From Diorhabda sublineata (Eukaryota > Arthropoda > Insecta > Coleoptera > Chrysomelidae), in assembly GCF_026230105.1 (NCBI RefSeq), contig NC_079475.1:30130086-30194085 (forward strand): 64,000 nt of DNA, given 5' to 3'. Positions 45,381 to 55,740 of this stretch are shown in pieces. The translations under genes and the position numbers were made by a program. The number at the start of each line of letters is the position of its first letter. Position 1 is the stretch's first letter. The notes beneath the pieces are model-generated. The model ran no database searches. It saw nothing but the letters and a program-made list of their open reading frames with translations, and was not told where the DNA came from.

Positions 45381-45600
45381 AATTTTACGTTTCGACCTGT
45401 TGCGATCTTTATCGAAATATTACTGACATTGAACATTGAATATTGATTAATTATTGATCACCTACATGAATATGAATGCAACTACCAAAATTATTTTACT
45501 TATTTTTGAGAAATATCAACTGAAATAAAAATAATAATATTTTGATAAAAGCGGCAACAGGTTAAATCGTCAAATTTTTACTGTCAATCACATTTTGGTT
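45381..45600. repeat. second-family hammerhead-like repeats, inverted pair
   Basis: Left copy (minus strand): ATAAAGATCGCAACAGGTCG then AAACGTAAAATTTTTAATGG, with hairpin GATC-GCAACA-GGTC followed by GAAACG. Right copy (plus strand, 45541-45580): TTTGATAAAAGCGGCAACAG then GTTAAATCGTCAAATTTTTA. The copies are about 140 bases apart and point away from each other, the same head-to-head layout as the pair at 31.0 kb. The core CTGATGA is only approximated (CGATAAA, TTGATAA). Confidence 0.5.
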
Positions 45601-46149
45601 AATTTAATAAATTTAATAGCACATTTTGTTTGTGTTTGTTTGAAAAAATGTACTAAAAGGTTATATTGAGGTGATTTTCAATAATTTTATACTCCCAAAC
45701 TGAAATTCAACAATGTATAATCCTTTAGTCCAATATCTTCTGGATATTAATTTCAATTTTCATTTAATTGAATATTTAGATAAAACAGTGGTATTCAAAC
45801 CATCTACCGACCTTAAACAAACAGGTCACAGACCGCGATGAATGTTAGTGTTAATTTTATTAAGTGATTAATTAATTTATCCCGTTTAGCAGACTGGATA
45901 CTCATTTAAAATATGATGTTAAACACATTCTTTGAATATTTGGGATGTTTGTATGAGAATTCAGATAAGTAGGGTTTGTCACAAGAACATTACAATTAGG
46001 TCTTGTTTCAAGGCTTTTAAAACTATAATTTCTTATAGGTTTCTTCTATAATTGCAGAAAAAGAAGTAAAAAATAACTCAGTTCTTAAAGGTACTTAAGA
46101 GGCAGATAATGATTTAGTTAATTTGCAAAATTGATTTTAGTTTGCTAGG
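45601..46149. other. no gene recognised
   Basis: AT-rich; nothing identified. Confidence 0.5.
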
Positions 46150-46740
46150 GGAAATCCACTGTCAGAATGCGATCTGTGATACGCGGAGGCACGCAACGTC
46201 ATCTAAAAGACACTTATGAATTCGAATTTGTACCGAAACAGTTTGTCAACATCGGGAAGCTAATTTAGGTCTGGTATTCCTACCAGTCTTGACTGCAAAT
46301 AATCGTGTAGCGCCTTGAAGTTTTGCATAATCAATTTTCATTGGTTAGACGCCGAGTGGATCGCGTTGTCTTTATAGAGTTTAGATTTTGCCTTGACAAT
46401 CTTATGAGATATTTTTATATACCGGCGATAAAATGAAAGATACGATCCATGCAACATTGTAGGTATCGCATTATTCGGTGTTAGATAAATTATGTTATAT
46501 GGAAATAAATCTTTACCAAGGGCTCACAAACTTAGTGATAAAAAATAATGGTGATTTAAAAGCCAATCGGTATATAGACTTTATTCTGGAGAGACATGTT
46601 GTGCCAGTAACCTCTTTTAGCCAAGAAAATGCACGTTTGCAAACCTTATTAAAATGTTGAAATCAATAAAGCAGCCATCATGAAGTCCAAATTTTAACCC
46701 TATTGAGCCAAACCGACCCAATAACCTAGAGGTACGCACA
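46150..46740 (+). pseudogene. Tc1-type transposase relic
   Basis: The + frame 46478-46657 gives GDLKANRYIDFILERHVVP then FSQENARLQTLLKC, matching the G-x-L-x-x-x-R-Y-I-D-x-I-L-x-x-H-V-V-P and F-Q-Q-D-N-A-R-x-H segments of Tc1 transposases; the second catalytic aspartate is E (QEN). Downstream, ILTLLSQTDP and FNPIEPNRP-like wording recall S-P-D-L-N-P-I-E. Upstream (46150-46300), RHATSSKRHL and HREANLGLVFLPVL fall where the DNA-binding half should be, with poor conservation. A different Tc1 lineage from the one at 26.2 kb. Confidence 0.72.
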
Positions 46741-47752
46741 AAGTCTTCTTGAAATATATGTCTTCAGAAGTAGCAAATACTACCAATATTTTAAACAATA
46801 ATTAAATTTTATTTATAACGAATTTGAAATTATCAATCTCCTTGTTTGCAAAAGTTTACTTTTCAAAAACATAATACTTTGATTTTACAGAATCTATTTA
46901 TCGAAGTCCCCGAGAAGATTAGTAGTTCTGATTTTACTATAAATTTGAAGTGAGTTATGATGCAAGCGACAGGTTTTTTTTGAGAATCCTATTTTTAGGG
47001 CTGGCCTGAACAGAGGAAAATGAAAAGTAGTTTTGGTTAACGTTTTCATTTATTCAACTTTTATTTACATACGAATTGGGAACTGCCTTTTGATGTTGTC
47101 AGGGAGTCGGAGGAACATTTTCTAGTTAGGTTAGGTTTACTTTACCTTTGATTTCCTTAGTCTTAATTCAGTTTTGGTTAGGTTATCTCAATTGACCGAT
47201 AAGCCAAGTTAAATATATTTTTCTATGAATTGCGATGTTTTTATAATCAAGGGGAACTGCAATTTCGCATAATTCATAAATCGAGTTCAAAAATCCGAAC
47301 CGACAGTCAACGAATCCAATTGTAGGTAAAGCTAGAATTATATACTCGGCGAATCGAGGACCAAAAAAACTCCAAATTAGTGTGTAGTATTATTGTTCAT
47401 AACCGGACAGATACGGAGGTATGTCCATTGTTTTTTTATATATTTGTTATTAGTACATTGATTTATTGGAGCAATGCAGATTCTGTAAATGTTTTTAATT
47501 ATAAGACACAACAATTTCTTTTGTATTTTATGGTACCTTTGTCCATAAAAGATTCATCAGTTTTTGTTGAATTTGCAATTCTTCCTAAGATAACATTATC
47601 AGATTGGTAAATCTTTTAATTTCTAAGACAACCAAATACATTTAAACAAACTTATTTTGGTTCGTTTGTCTATGTAGTTAACTTATTATTACATTGTGCA
47701 TTTCCATTTTTCCATGGTATATTTCCCAAAAACACACAATATAAACAGATTA
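46741..47752. other. no gene recognised
   Basis: AT-rich. A 76-codon frame (47380-47610) is hydrophobic and unassigned. Confidence 0.45.
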
Positions 47753-48165
47753 CGAGGGTTGCCTTCAAAGTTTTTATATTGATGTTTGTAATTGCGAAGG
47801 AAGTGAAAGTTTAGAAATTGACTGAGCTGATAGTGAACATTTAAAACAAGCAAGTTTGTGCAAAAATGAAACTTGCTCGCGAAGGCTTACGTTGGATGAT
47901 TTTTTGAGATTTTAGAAAAGACCTAACCAACAATATATAGAATCGCTTCGTGTAACTTTTTGTTTGCCATTTCGAGAAACATCGATGCTGTGCACAACAT
48001 GATTAAAGATGAACTTGTGATTTACAGACAGATAGAGACATCTCTTAGAATATCGCAGACTGAATTTTGATTCCGCATGCCGGCTACCATAACGCATGTC
48101 AAACAACTGAATATTTGAAGGAGAAACAACTGGAATTAATGTGAAGACTTTCAAAACTATGTTAC
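47753..48165 (+). mobile_element. mariner relative of family A, 5' end and N-terminal part
   Basis: The left end CGAGGGTTGCCTTCAAAGTT follows TA (47751-47752). The + strand then reads MKLAREGLRWMIF, a stop, DFRKDLTNN, IESLRVTFCLPF: the first helix region of mariner (R-x-x-I-R-x-x-I-F-Y-D-F-R-x-G-L-x-x-x-x-C-I). A frame change leads to NIDAVHNMIKDELVIYRQIE and TSLRISQT, the second helix region, matching family A (N-I-D-A-V-R-x-x-I-x-x-D-R-H-V-T-Y-R-x-I-E). About 40 codons between the two helices are deleted, and everything after about 48165 is gone. Confidence 0.78.
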
Positions 48166-48324
48166 TACGAGATCAGCTTCAACTTGAAAAAGTTTAGTGA
48201 TAGTAGTAAATAATGTACTGGGTATTTCATGTAGGTATTGGATCATATTTGTAATAAACTGCACAAACATAATTTCAGTTATAACTCTTCAAATCATATA
48301 TGTTCAAACTTTTAAAAAATTGTA
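48166..48324. other. no gene recognised
   Basis: Short AT-rich gap between elements. Confidence 0.5.
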
Positions 48325-48695
48325 ATAGAGAGAGAGAGAGAGAAATGCTTTATTCTCAAAAAATTGTTACAATTTGTAGAAAAAAGCTGGTTAAAACTAA
48401 AACACAAACATAAATATAACAAAATGAAATAAAACAAATAAATGAAAGTTCAAAATACAGAAGAAACCCATTTGTAGTTAGAAGATTGGCTCAAGTCGCA
48501 CCACACAAAACAGCAGGAACTAATTTTTTTAGATAAGGCGGCAATGTGTAACTCACATTTTCATAAATTGTCAACCAGTCCTAAGAATTTTACAGATTCA
48601 ACGACGTGAATTGTGGTGTTATTTATTAAAAAAGGCTGCAATGTATTTTTATTTAATAAAACTTTGGATTTAGAAACGTTGAGACAGAGAAGGTT
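48325..48695 (-). pseudogene. jockey/CR1-like LINE, deletion derivative (copy N3)
   Basis: The minus strand starts with CTCAACGTTTCTAAATCCAA, AGTTTTATTAAATAAAAATA and CATTGCAGCCTTTTTTAATA, aligning with N1 at 7560-7620 (end of the RT palm, KTKVLSY region), then passes within 200 bases to the 3' end CTACAAATTGTAACAATTTT...GAATAAAGCATTTCTCTCTC, aligning with the N2 tail. So the post-RT region is deleted and the TC/GA simple repeat (48331-48343) is the element tail rather than an independent microsatellite. Confidence 0.82.
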
Positions 48696-49068
48696 AGAAT
48701 ATACAATTTGATACAAACCTACCTACAAGTTACAGAAAAATATTTTCACCAAATATAAAATATAGTACTTAATTCGGCTCACAGACCCCACGCAACATAC
48801 GCTATATATGTGGTTCTGAAAATTTTTGACGATTTATTACTTTTTTGGACTGATCAACCGTTCGACCAATATGATGCGTTCAACTATTTTTTATTTTGTT
48901 TTCTATTTTATTTATAGGAGAGTTCTAATTCTCGTATTTACAATTACTCTGGCTGATAGAAATCGTCTCTTATATCTAAGAGTGGGAGATGCAAGCTTCA
49001 CTTGTTCTATACTACAAGAATTTTGTCGACACGGTAACCAAGTCCACATGGATTATCATCGGTGAATA
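48696..49068. other. no gene recognised
   Basis: A 79-codon plus frame (48826-49065) has no motif. Confidence 0.45.
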
Positions 49069-50133
49069 CTAGGGTTGCTATTTATAAATTTATAATTGAA
49101 TAAAGCTTTTCAAAATATTATATATCAACCGCTTCTTCAGGAGCAGAATTGACCTCGCAATTTATTTTGATATGCGGGAATAAGAAATCATTCAGAGCTA
49201 AAAAAGGACTGTACGATGGATGACCCATCAATTCGATGTTTTGACTGATCAAAAACATTTTTCTTTGAACTGCTGTGTAAGAGCTCGTATTGTGGTTGTG
49301 GGGAATGATTCGTCCTCTGCTATTGGTTTTCCTGATTTTTTAGAACACTTCTGGCAAACAAATGCTGGTATACCATTCAGAATTGACCGTTCTACGTTAC
49401 TCTAATTGAGCGGTGGCAACGTGTCCTGGTATTCCGAAGAAACTGACAACTATTTGTTCCGTAGTGTTTTATGGGCCCACAAATTTTGTTGGATTTGGCT
49501 CGTCGTGAAAGACCCATACTGACTATTGTTGTTTAGTTTCGGTTTAATATGCATACATCCATGATTCGTCATAATCTTATAGACGTCTTTTAAAGCGCCA
49601 ATCGACATGAGTTTTTTCTGAGCGATTGTCAAATTATGCGGTGTCCAACGGAAAAAAACCAAATGTCCAAGCAATATTCTATGTATGCGAGTTAAACTAA
49701 TACCAAATATGCCTCAATCTTTCAAGGTATGTCACATGATTATCTTGTAATATCAGTTTACGCACTGCATCGATGTTTTCTGGCACGAGAGCCGATTTCA
49801 GACCACCTCCACGAAATTCATCCTATAGCGAAGTGCGACCACTATTTAATTCGGAAAACGAGCGAAAAGCGGAGGCTTGAGATGGTGCTTCATCACCATC
49901 GCAGTGAGTTGATCGGCACACTGTACACAAAAGTAATAGAAAATCGTAGTACGATCATATTCACGATTTGTTTCCTTTTATTGAGCAAAATGAATGGTTC
50001 AGGATTCTGTAAACAATTCAAATAGCACACGAATTACAACATGTCAAAAATGTCAAACTTTATGATGGCAAGGTCAGAGTTGACATATTCATATCAATAT
50101 TGCAGTATTTCAAAACTTAAGTATTACTTTTCG
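49069..50133 (-). mobile_element. mariner family A, copy 4, longest copy
   Basis: Ends CTAGGGTTGCTATTTATAAA (left) and CGAAAAGTAATACTTAAGTT (right, read inward) lie next to TA (49067-49068, 50134-50135); 1,065 bp. The minus strand gives, mostly in one frame from the middle on, DESWMYAY (first catalytic aspartate kept), SVWVFHDEPNPTKFVGP, GHVATAQLE, RRTVNSEWYTSICLPEVF, IRKTNSRGRIIPHNHNTSSY and NIELMGHPSYSPFLALNDF. The second catalytic aspartate (normally H-H-D-N) is H (NHN); the third (in L-A-L-N-D-F) is kept. Five or more stops. N-terminal part: HHLKPPLFARFPN and LTIAQKKL. Reads as the most complete copy but clearly dead. Confidence 0.92.
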
Positions 50134-50135
50134 TA

Positions 50136-51470
50136 ACGTTCCTACATAATCTTGTCGTATCGACTTGAATTTTCATAGCACCTCATAAAAACAGCTTCTG
50201 CAATATATAATGGAACTATTATACAATTCATATTAGCTTAAGAGGCCACCCGTTTTTATTAAAAGATAAAAAATTAATTTTAATGCAGATAGATTTCACA
50301 TATAATCGAAATATCGTGTCTATAACTTTTCCTTACTAATAAGTGTGAGATACACCCACATTATCAAACCAAGAGAACAATTAATTAGTAATTTAGAAGC
50401 GTAGGAACTAAAATTAGGCATCAGTTATTTGGTCATAATTATACAAAAATTCATTTTCTAATAATAATTGTGAATATTATAACAGGTTAATTTTGATTTA
50501 TGAAGTTGCACTACTGATTCACCTGCCCATTCGAATCACTAGGGGTAATAACTAAGCCTATCAAAATTTAATAAGAAAAATGATAGCAAAGAGTTTACGA
50601 GTGTAACTCTCTATCAAGTCATATAGATTTTTTAACGTGGATAGTCGAGAAAACAGTGGTTTTGTTTGATACGAAAATTTAACTTTCGAATCACATATCT
50701 CTTACCAGTTGCTAGTAATTAACATTTATTTCAAATCATTAATCGCCTTTAATAATCGTTTATATGTAGATTTGTAAATTTCTCCAGAGTAATTTGTATT
50801 TTTTCATAATCCCAAAACATAATAATATATAGCATCCCGCATTGGAGATGAAGACACCTCCATATTTTCTTTATTTAAATACCTACGAAGGTGGTGTGAT
50901 GGATAGGACGCCGATTATATTATTATCTTCCGAGATGTTTTTGATGTCATCTATCAAGACTGAGAAAGTAAGATTCCTGAAGTACTGCAGTTTTTTTTAG
51001 AATTTTGATGAATTTAAATATTACAATCGAAATATGAAGGAAACATTTTCTTTAAGCTTATCAAAAATTTATAAATGAGCATTATCCTTACCTAGATTCG
51101 TTATACAGAAGCTTGAGAACTATACAAGAAAAGAATTAGTTAAAAGGAAAACTTTGTATATATTTGCTAGTTCAATTCTTCTTCAATACTAAATTAATAA
51201 ATTTATGATTCATAATGTATAATTTGTTTACTTACATTTGTTCCGATTTTGGGCACATATGCAATATTAAAACTAACTTTGTCTTGGTCTTGCATTTATT
51301 TGTCAACAGTTACAAGTCTTTTTAGGAAAATGATTTTAGTTGTGTTCGAACTAATTAACACCTACACTAATGAACTTTTGTAGCCAGTTATCTTATAGAA
51401 TTCTTTATGTTATTTTCACAATTCAACCCTCTGATTAACTAAGTTGGAATTCCTGGAACCGTTGGTAAAA
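50136..51470. other. no gene recognised
   Basis: AT-rich; nothing identified. Confidence 0.5.
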
Positions 51471-51635
51471 TTCATACTGAAACACTGATTACACCATCAC
51501 TACACCGACACTCACAATTACAGTGTCTGACGCGCGTTTCGATAACCAAGTCAGAGACTGAACTCACTGTTTACACTGCCACTACACCAACACTAACAAT
51601 TACATTGTCTGACGCGCGTTTCGACTGAAGGTAAA
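51471..51635 (-). repeat. two tandem hammerhead-type repeats, both lacking stem II parts
   Basis: The first (51471-51563, minus): CAGTCTCTGA, then a loss of about 10 bases, CTTGGTTATCGAAACGCGCG, TCAGACACTGTAATTGTGAG, ending TTTCAGTATGAA. The second (51564-51635, minus): TTACCTTCAGT joined directly to CGAAACGCGCGTCAGACAAT, so the core and whole stem II are deleted, then GTTGGTGTAGTGGCAGTG and TAAACAGTG. Stem III (ACGC/GCGT) and cleavage triplet GTC are intact in both; neither can form the catalytic core. Confidence 0.88.
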
Positions 51636-51644
51636 CAGGTTACA

Positions 51645-51760
51645 TAACCTAACCTTCAGTATCTGAAGACGATAACTTGGTAATCGAAACGCGCGTCATA
51701 CGGTGTAATTGTGAGTGTTGGTGTGGTGGTGAGGAAAAAAGTGTGTACAGTATGAATTCA
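51645..51760 (+). ncRNA. hammerhead type I ribozyme motif, best-preserved copy
   Basis: Stem I 5' strand GTAT (51659-51662), core CTGAAGA (51663-51669), extra C, stem II GATAAC (51671-51676), loop TTG, GTAATC (51680-51685, one A-A mismatch), GAAAC (51686-51690), stem III ACGC/GCGT (51689-51696), cleavage position C51697 in GTC, stem I 3' strand ATAC (51698-51701). Every invariant base of the hammerhead core is present and stem I is fully paired. The following GGTGTAATTGTGAGTGTTGG, GTGTGGTGGTGAGG and GTACAGTATGAATT is the conserved tail of the repeat. Minimal hammerheads of this form occur in Penelope-like retroelements; short stem III forms often act as dimers. Activity is not proven. Confidence 0.85.
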
Positions 51761-53350
51761 ATCCTCTGCTCCGTAGTGTGAGGCAATGCCGAGGATATTG
51801 TCTGACTCAAGAACATTTGCCACGCAAGGCTCTAATGAGAAGTATGTATATACCATAAAAAGGTATGTATGTTTGTAACTATTTTAGAAATAATGAGATG
51901 TTTACCATTATCTAACAATTCTACTATGTTGCACAATTTTTTTCCATGAAGATGACCAAGAAAATATTATCCAGAAGATACTATTTACCATGAGAAGATT
52001 TGATTCTCTGCTTTTGAAAGTGGCCATAAAAACACTGATGACCAAAACCTCCGGGGTCACCTTTTAATGTAACTACTACAAAAATGCTTAATAAAATCCG
52101 TGTTATTTTACTCAGGCACCAAACAAAAATGACATAATATATCTAAAGAAATGGATATTTCATCCGAACGAGTATACCTACAATATTTTACATGAAAATT
52201 TACGTACGAATGTGTTTGTTAAATGCTCATAAAATACTCGCTCGTAATAAAAAACAAAATCAAACGGAGAGACGTTTGGAGATCTCAATAGTGAATTTAT
52301 CCGTCGATATACAACAATAGATAAAACCGTTATAACCGTAAAAAAATAGACAAATAATTACTTGGCATAAGAATAAAATTACTGATGAGAAAATTAAAGT
52401 TACTATTATAAAAGCGTGGGGTGCTTTCTATGACATTTTTCAACTAACTTTGCATTTTATAACAGAGTATATCTGAGTCTGATTTCAAGTCCGAGGACTG
52501 TCGGAATGATTTTTTTCAATTCCTGAAAATTAATAAGTAAATAGGACTTTTCCATTATTTCTTTCTGCCATCATTTTTTTAAAAAGCTCGAAATGGTCTT
52601 ATATGGTAAGATGAACGATAGCGTTTCTCGGTGGGTCGCTTATGTAGAGGACTGAAATATAAATGCGGAACATGTCTCTAAGTTAGCTAAACTATTAAAA
52701 CTTGTAGTGCGTAACCAATAGATCCGAGATCTATTCTTATTCCGTAACCGAATTTGAGACACTCGTTTTATTTTTATTTTTTATTACTTTCATTAGAAAA
52801 CATAAGATTAGTTAAAAAATATCATAAAAAGTCATAATAATTTTCCCATTATTTTTTACTTTTTAGTTTGATTATTGCGTGTTTTTTATACTTTTGAACT
52901 ATAATTTATTTTACACTTTTTAATATAATTAAAAATTTTAAAAGCGCGTTTCTCTGTCTTTTCAAACTATATTTTATTTTTCGCTCTCTAGTTCAATCAT
53001 AATCTTCAATATATGCAGATGTGTTGATGATTGCATCTCGATATTGTAAGTCTGGGGCTGCGCGCTTACGTAGTTCGCCTCCTAGTTCTATCATCCTTAT
53101 TTTTTTTTATTTCTCCTGGCGAATCTAATCAGGATAATCAGATAGTTCCATCGAATTATTGTAACTAAAGCGTGTTAATAAAAAAGGAAATTGATGACAT
53201 ACCAGTTTCGCACTTGTTGAAGAAAATATGAAAATAGTGTATGGGGAGGGTTAAAACATTATTATGTTGAAGATTAAAATATTTTTTTACATACACGTAA
53301 TTGTTTCCCTGAAAAGTTAATTTTCCATCAAACTGTACTTGTATCTTGTA
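51761..53350. other. no gene recognised
   Basis: Mostly AT-rich. A GC-richer patch at 53040-53100 (CTGGGGCTGCGCGCTTACGT) stands out but has no identifiable frame. Confidence 0.5.
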
Positions 53351-54266
53351 CGAAGGTTGCTAGTTAAGTTTTGAGATAGACAAATTAAAATAAAAATTGC
53401 TAGGACGTACCTCCAAAACATGTGATATGAACGCATCAACCCAAATAATGACTGTATGGCGGATGACCCATCAACTTGATGTTCTGACTGTTCAAAAACA
53501 TTTGTTTGAAGTTATGTGTGAGAGCTCATGCTAGTGTACCACTCAGAATTGACCTTCTACGTTGCTCTAATTGAACGGTGTGTCCAGTTATTCCGAAAAA
53601 TAGACGACCATTTGCTTAGAAGTGCTTCTTGAGCGAATAATTTTTATTGGATTTGACTCCTCTTGAAAGACTCATACAATTGATTGTTGTTTAGTTTTGC
53701 TTGTCTTAATCTTACAGAAATCTTTCGAAGCACCGCGGTCGAATTCTCTCAGTATTTTTTGCACCAATCGCCACTAGCTTTTTTTGTGTGATTTTTAAAT
53801 TATGCGATACCCAACGCGAAAAACCTTTGTGACAGTCAGATGTTCTTGCAATATTCTATGTATGCAAGTGGAACTAATGCCCTGGTATGTCTCAATCCCA
53901 CGATATGTCACATGACGATCCTGCAATATCTGTTTACGCAAAGTTTTGATGTTTTCTGGCACAACAGCCGATTTTGGACGACCTTTACGAAATTCATCCT
54001 GTAGCATGACAAAGATTGAAATCGGAAAACCAGCGAAACGCGGTGGTTCGGGATGTTGCTTAATCACTAAAAAAATCGAAGCTAGTTGATCAGCATAGTA
54101 CTGTTAGTTTAACTTAACTTTAACGTCGAAAGTCACCGAAAATAGTTGTACGATAATTCGTATGACAACACGTTCTTAGTACCATTGAAAATGTCAAACT
54201 TTGTGACGGCAATATCAGATTTGAGATACTCACTTCAGTGTTTCAGAACTTAGGTAGCAACCCGCG
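53351..54266 (-). mobile_element. mariner family A, copy 5, with open N-terminal frame
   Basis: Ends CGAAGGTTGCTAGTTAAGTT (left) and CGCGGGTTGCTACCTAAGTT (right, read inward), each next to TA (53349-53350, 54267-54268); 916 bp. The minus strand has a 90-codon ATG frame from 54067: HPEPPRFAGFPISIFVMLQD, EFRKGRPKSAVVPENIKTLR, DRHVTYRGIETYQGISSTCI, HRILQEHLTVTK. This holds the second helix-turn-helix and linker of the transposase. After it come only YRII and short C-terminal scraps (APRAYITSNQTSS-like); the catalytic centre is mostly deleted. It could bind family A ends if expressed, but that is speculation. Confidence 0.92.
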
Positions 54267-54268
54267 TA

Positions 54269-55134
54269 TATCATTTGTTAAAATCTAAATAGTAGTTCAA
54301 ATAATATATCTCCAATTGTCCCTATTATTATCAGTACCAAATATAGAAATTTTAAGTTATTATGGAGTAGCTTTTTTCTGAAATCTTGTCAAGCAAGAAT
54401 TTTTTTCGTTGTAACAAATGAACTTTTTCTATAAAATTTGCAATTCTAATCACATTGCGGAAATAAATTTTTTTTATTTAAATAAAAAAAGACTGTGAAA
54501 GGTTCATTTTATCAGATACGAAGTTGTTCTCACACTATCGAGTATACTTACATTGTCTAGTGTTTAAATAATTCTCACATTGGTAAGAGGAGAAAATGTT
54601 TCACATTTTTATTTCAACTCATTTTTAAAATCAACTAGCAAGTGGAATAAAAACAAATTCCATTGTATAAATCTTCACTGCAACGGCAAAGACTAACAGA
54701 AATATAGATTATTAATAATCTGAGCTAAGATTAGTAAATCTTTCACACGTGGATGATTAATTTTACATTATATTTGACGAAACTAATTTTTTTGAAGAGT
54801 GTAACATTAATTTCATAGAATTGGTTTCAATGGGACAAATACACTGCTTCAAAAGCAAATATACAGAGTATTGATGAAGTAATGCACAAATTTCACAAAA
54901 CCTGCGTTAGTTTTTGAAAAAAAAAATGCACGTCACATTAGGAAAAAATAATTTATGAGAAACCAAATAAACATGATATTGAATTTATATATAATACTTT
55001 ACAATTAAAAGAATTCAAATTTAAGCAACCTAGTAAAATTATATATTTTAATTATGTTTTCAATTGTTTTAATAAAACAACTGTTTATCAGTGATAGTCT
55101 TACAATTAGCGTTATACCAATTTTATTATTATGG
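54269..55134. other. no gene recognised
   Basis: AT-rich; nothing identified. Confidence 0.5.
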
Positions 55135-55740
55135 CTCCTTACCGTAAGAAAAAGAATAGAAATTCTATTGATGATAGGTTATGATGATAGACATTAAAGT
55201 CTTGAAGAAGCATGTGCTTTAGTTAACGAAACTTATTATGAACGACTCCCAATTGCTAGAAGCCTATTAGCAGAATTATTGAAAATTTAATAATGAAACG
55301 GGAACCGTGATAGATTGTCCAAAATCTGGAGGACCAGGAATAAGCGACGGTGCAAAGTTAGATGTAGTTAAACGGCAACCGTCACGCAGCTACATGCGGA
55401 AATTGCATTCAAACAAAATTTATTTAGCTGTTTTTATTGAAGTTTTTAAAGAAGAAAAAACTGCACCCAAATAAAATTTAACTAGTTCACGAACTCTCAG
55501 AAGATGATCCAGACAGACGTTTGAAATTTTGTGAAATACAACGCATACAACGAAAATTAAAATTTTCTTAATGTACTGTAATAATCGTCAGGGAAACATG
55601 GTTCCTATTTCTCTTGCGGGAATTTAACAGTTGAATAATATTTTCGAACGGCAATGCTTCCAGATCTAATTACAGCATTTCTGGATCTAAATAATAAGAA
55701 AAACTTGTAGCCCAGTATTTGGTTCCACCAGTATTTCAAA
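55135..55740 (+). pseudogene. IS630/mariner-like transposase relic, N-terminal to core
   Basis: With frame changes the + strand reads ILMMIGYDDRH, SLEEACALVNETYYERLP, then TVIDCPKSGGPGISDGAKLD, then LVHELSEDDPDRRLKFCE, then CGNLTVE and MLPDLITAFLDLNNKKNL. These match in order the N-terminal helix, the linker (K-P-R-S-G-R-P), the L-x-x-x-D-x-x-R-R-x-x-F-C segment before the catalytic core, and the G-N-L-x-x-E-x-Y...L-P segment before the second aspartate. The first aspartate region (F-S-D-E) is missing and PSIWFHQ stops where W-F-Q-Q-D-G should be, so the active site is gone. Confidence 0.8.

Noticed and set aside
48331..48343. GA microsatellite as an independent feature
   Set aside because: It coincides with the 3' tail of a LINE copy and matches the tail of another copy at 44.9 kb.
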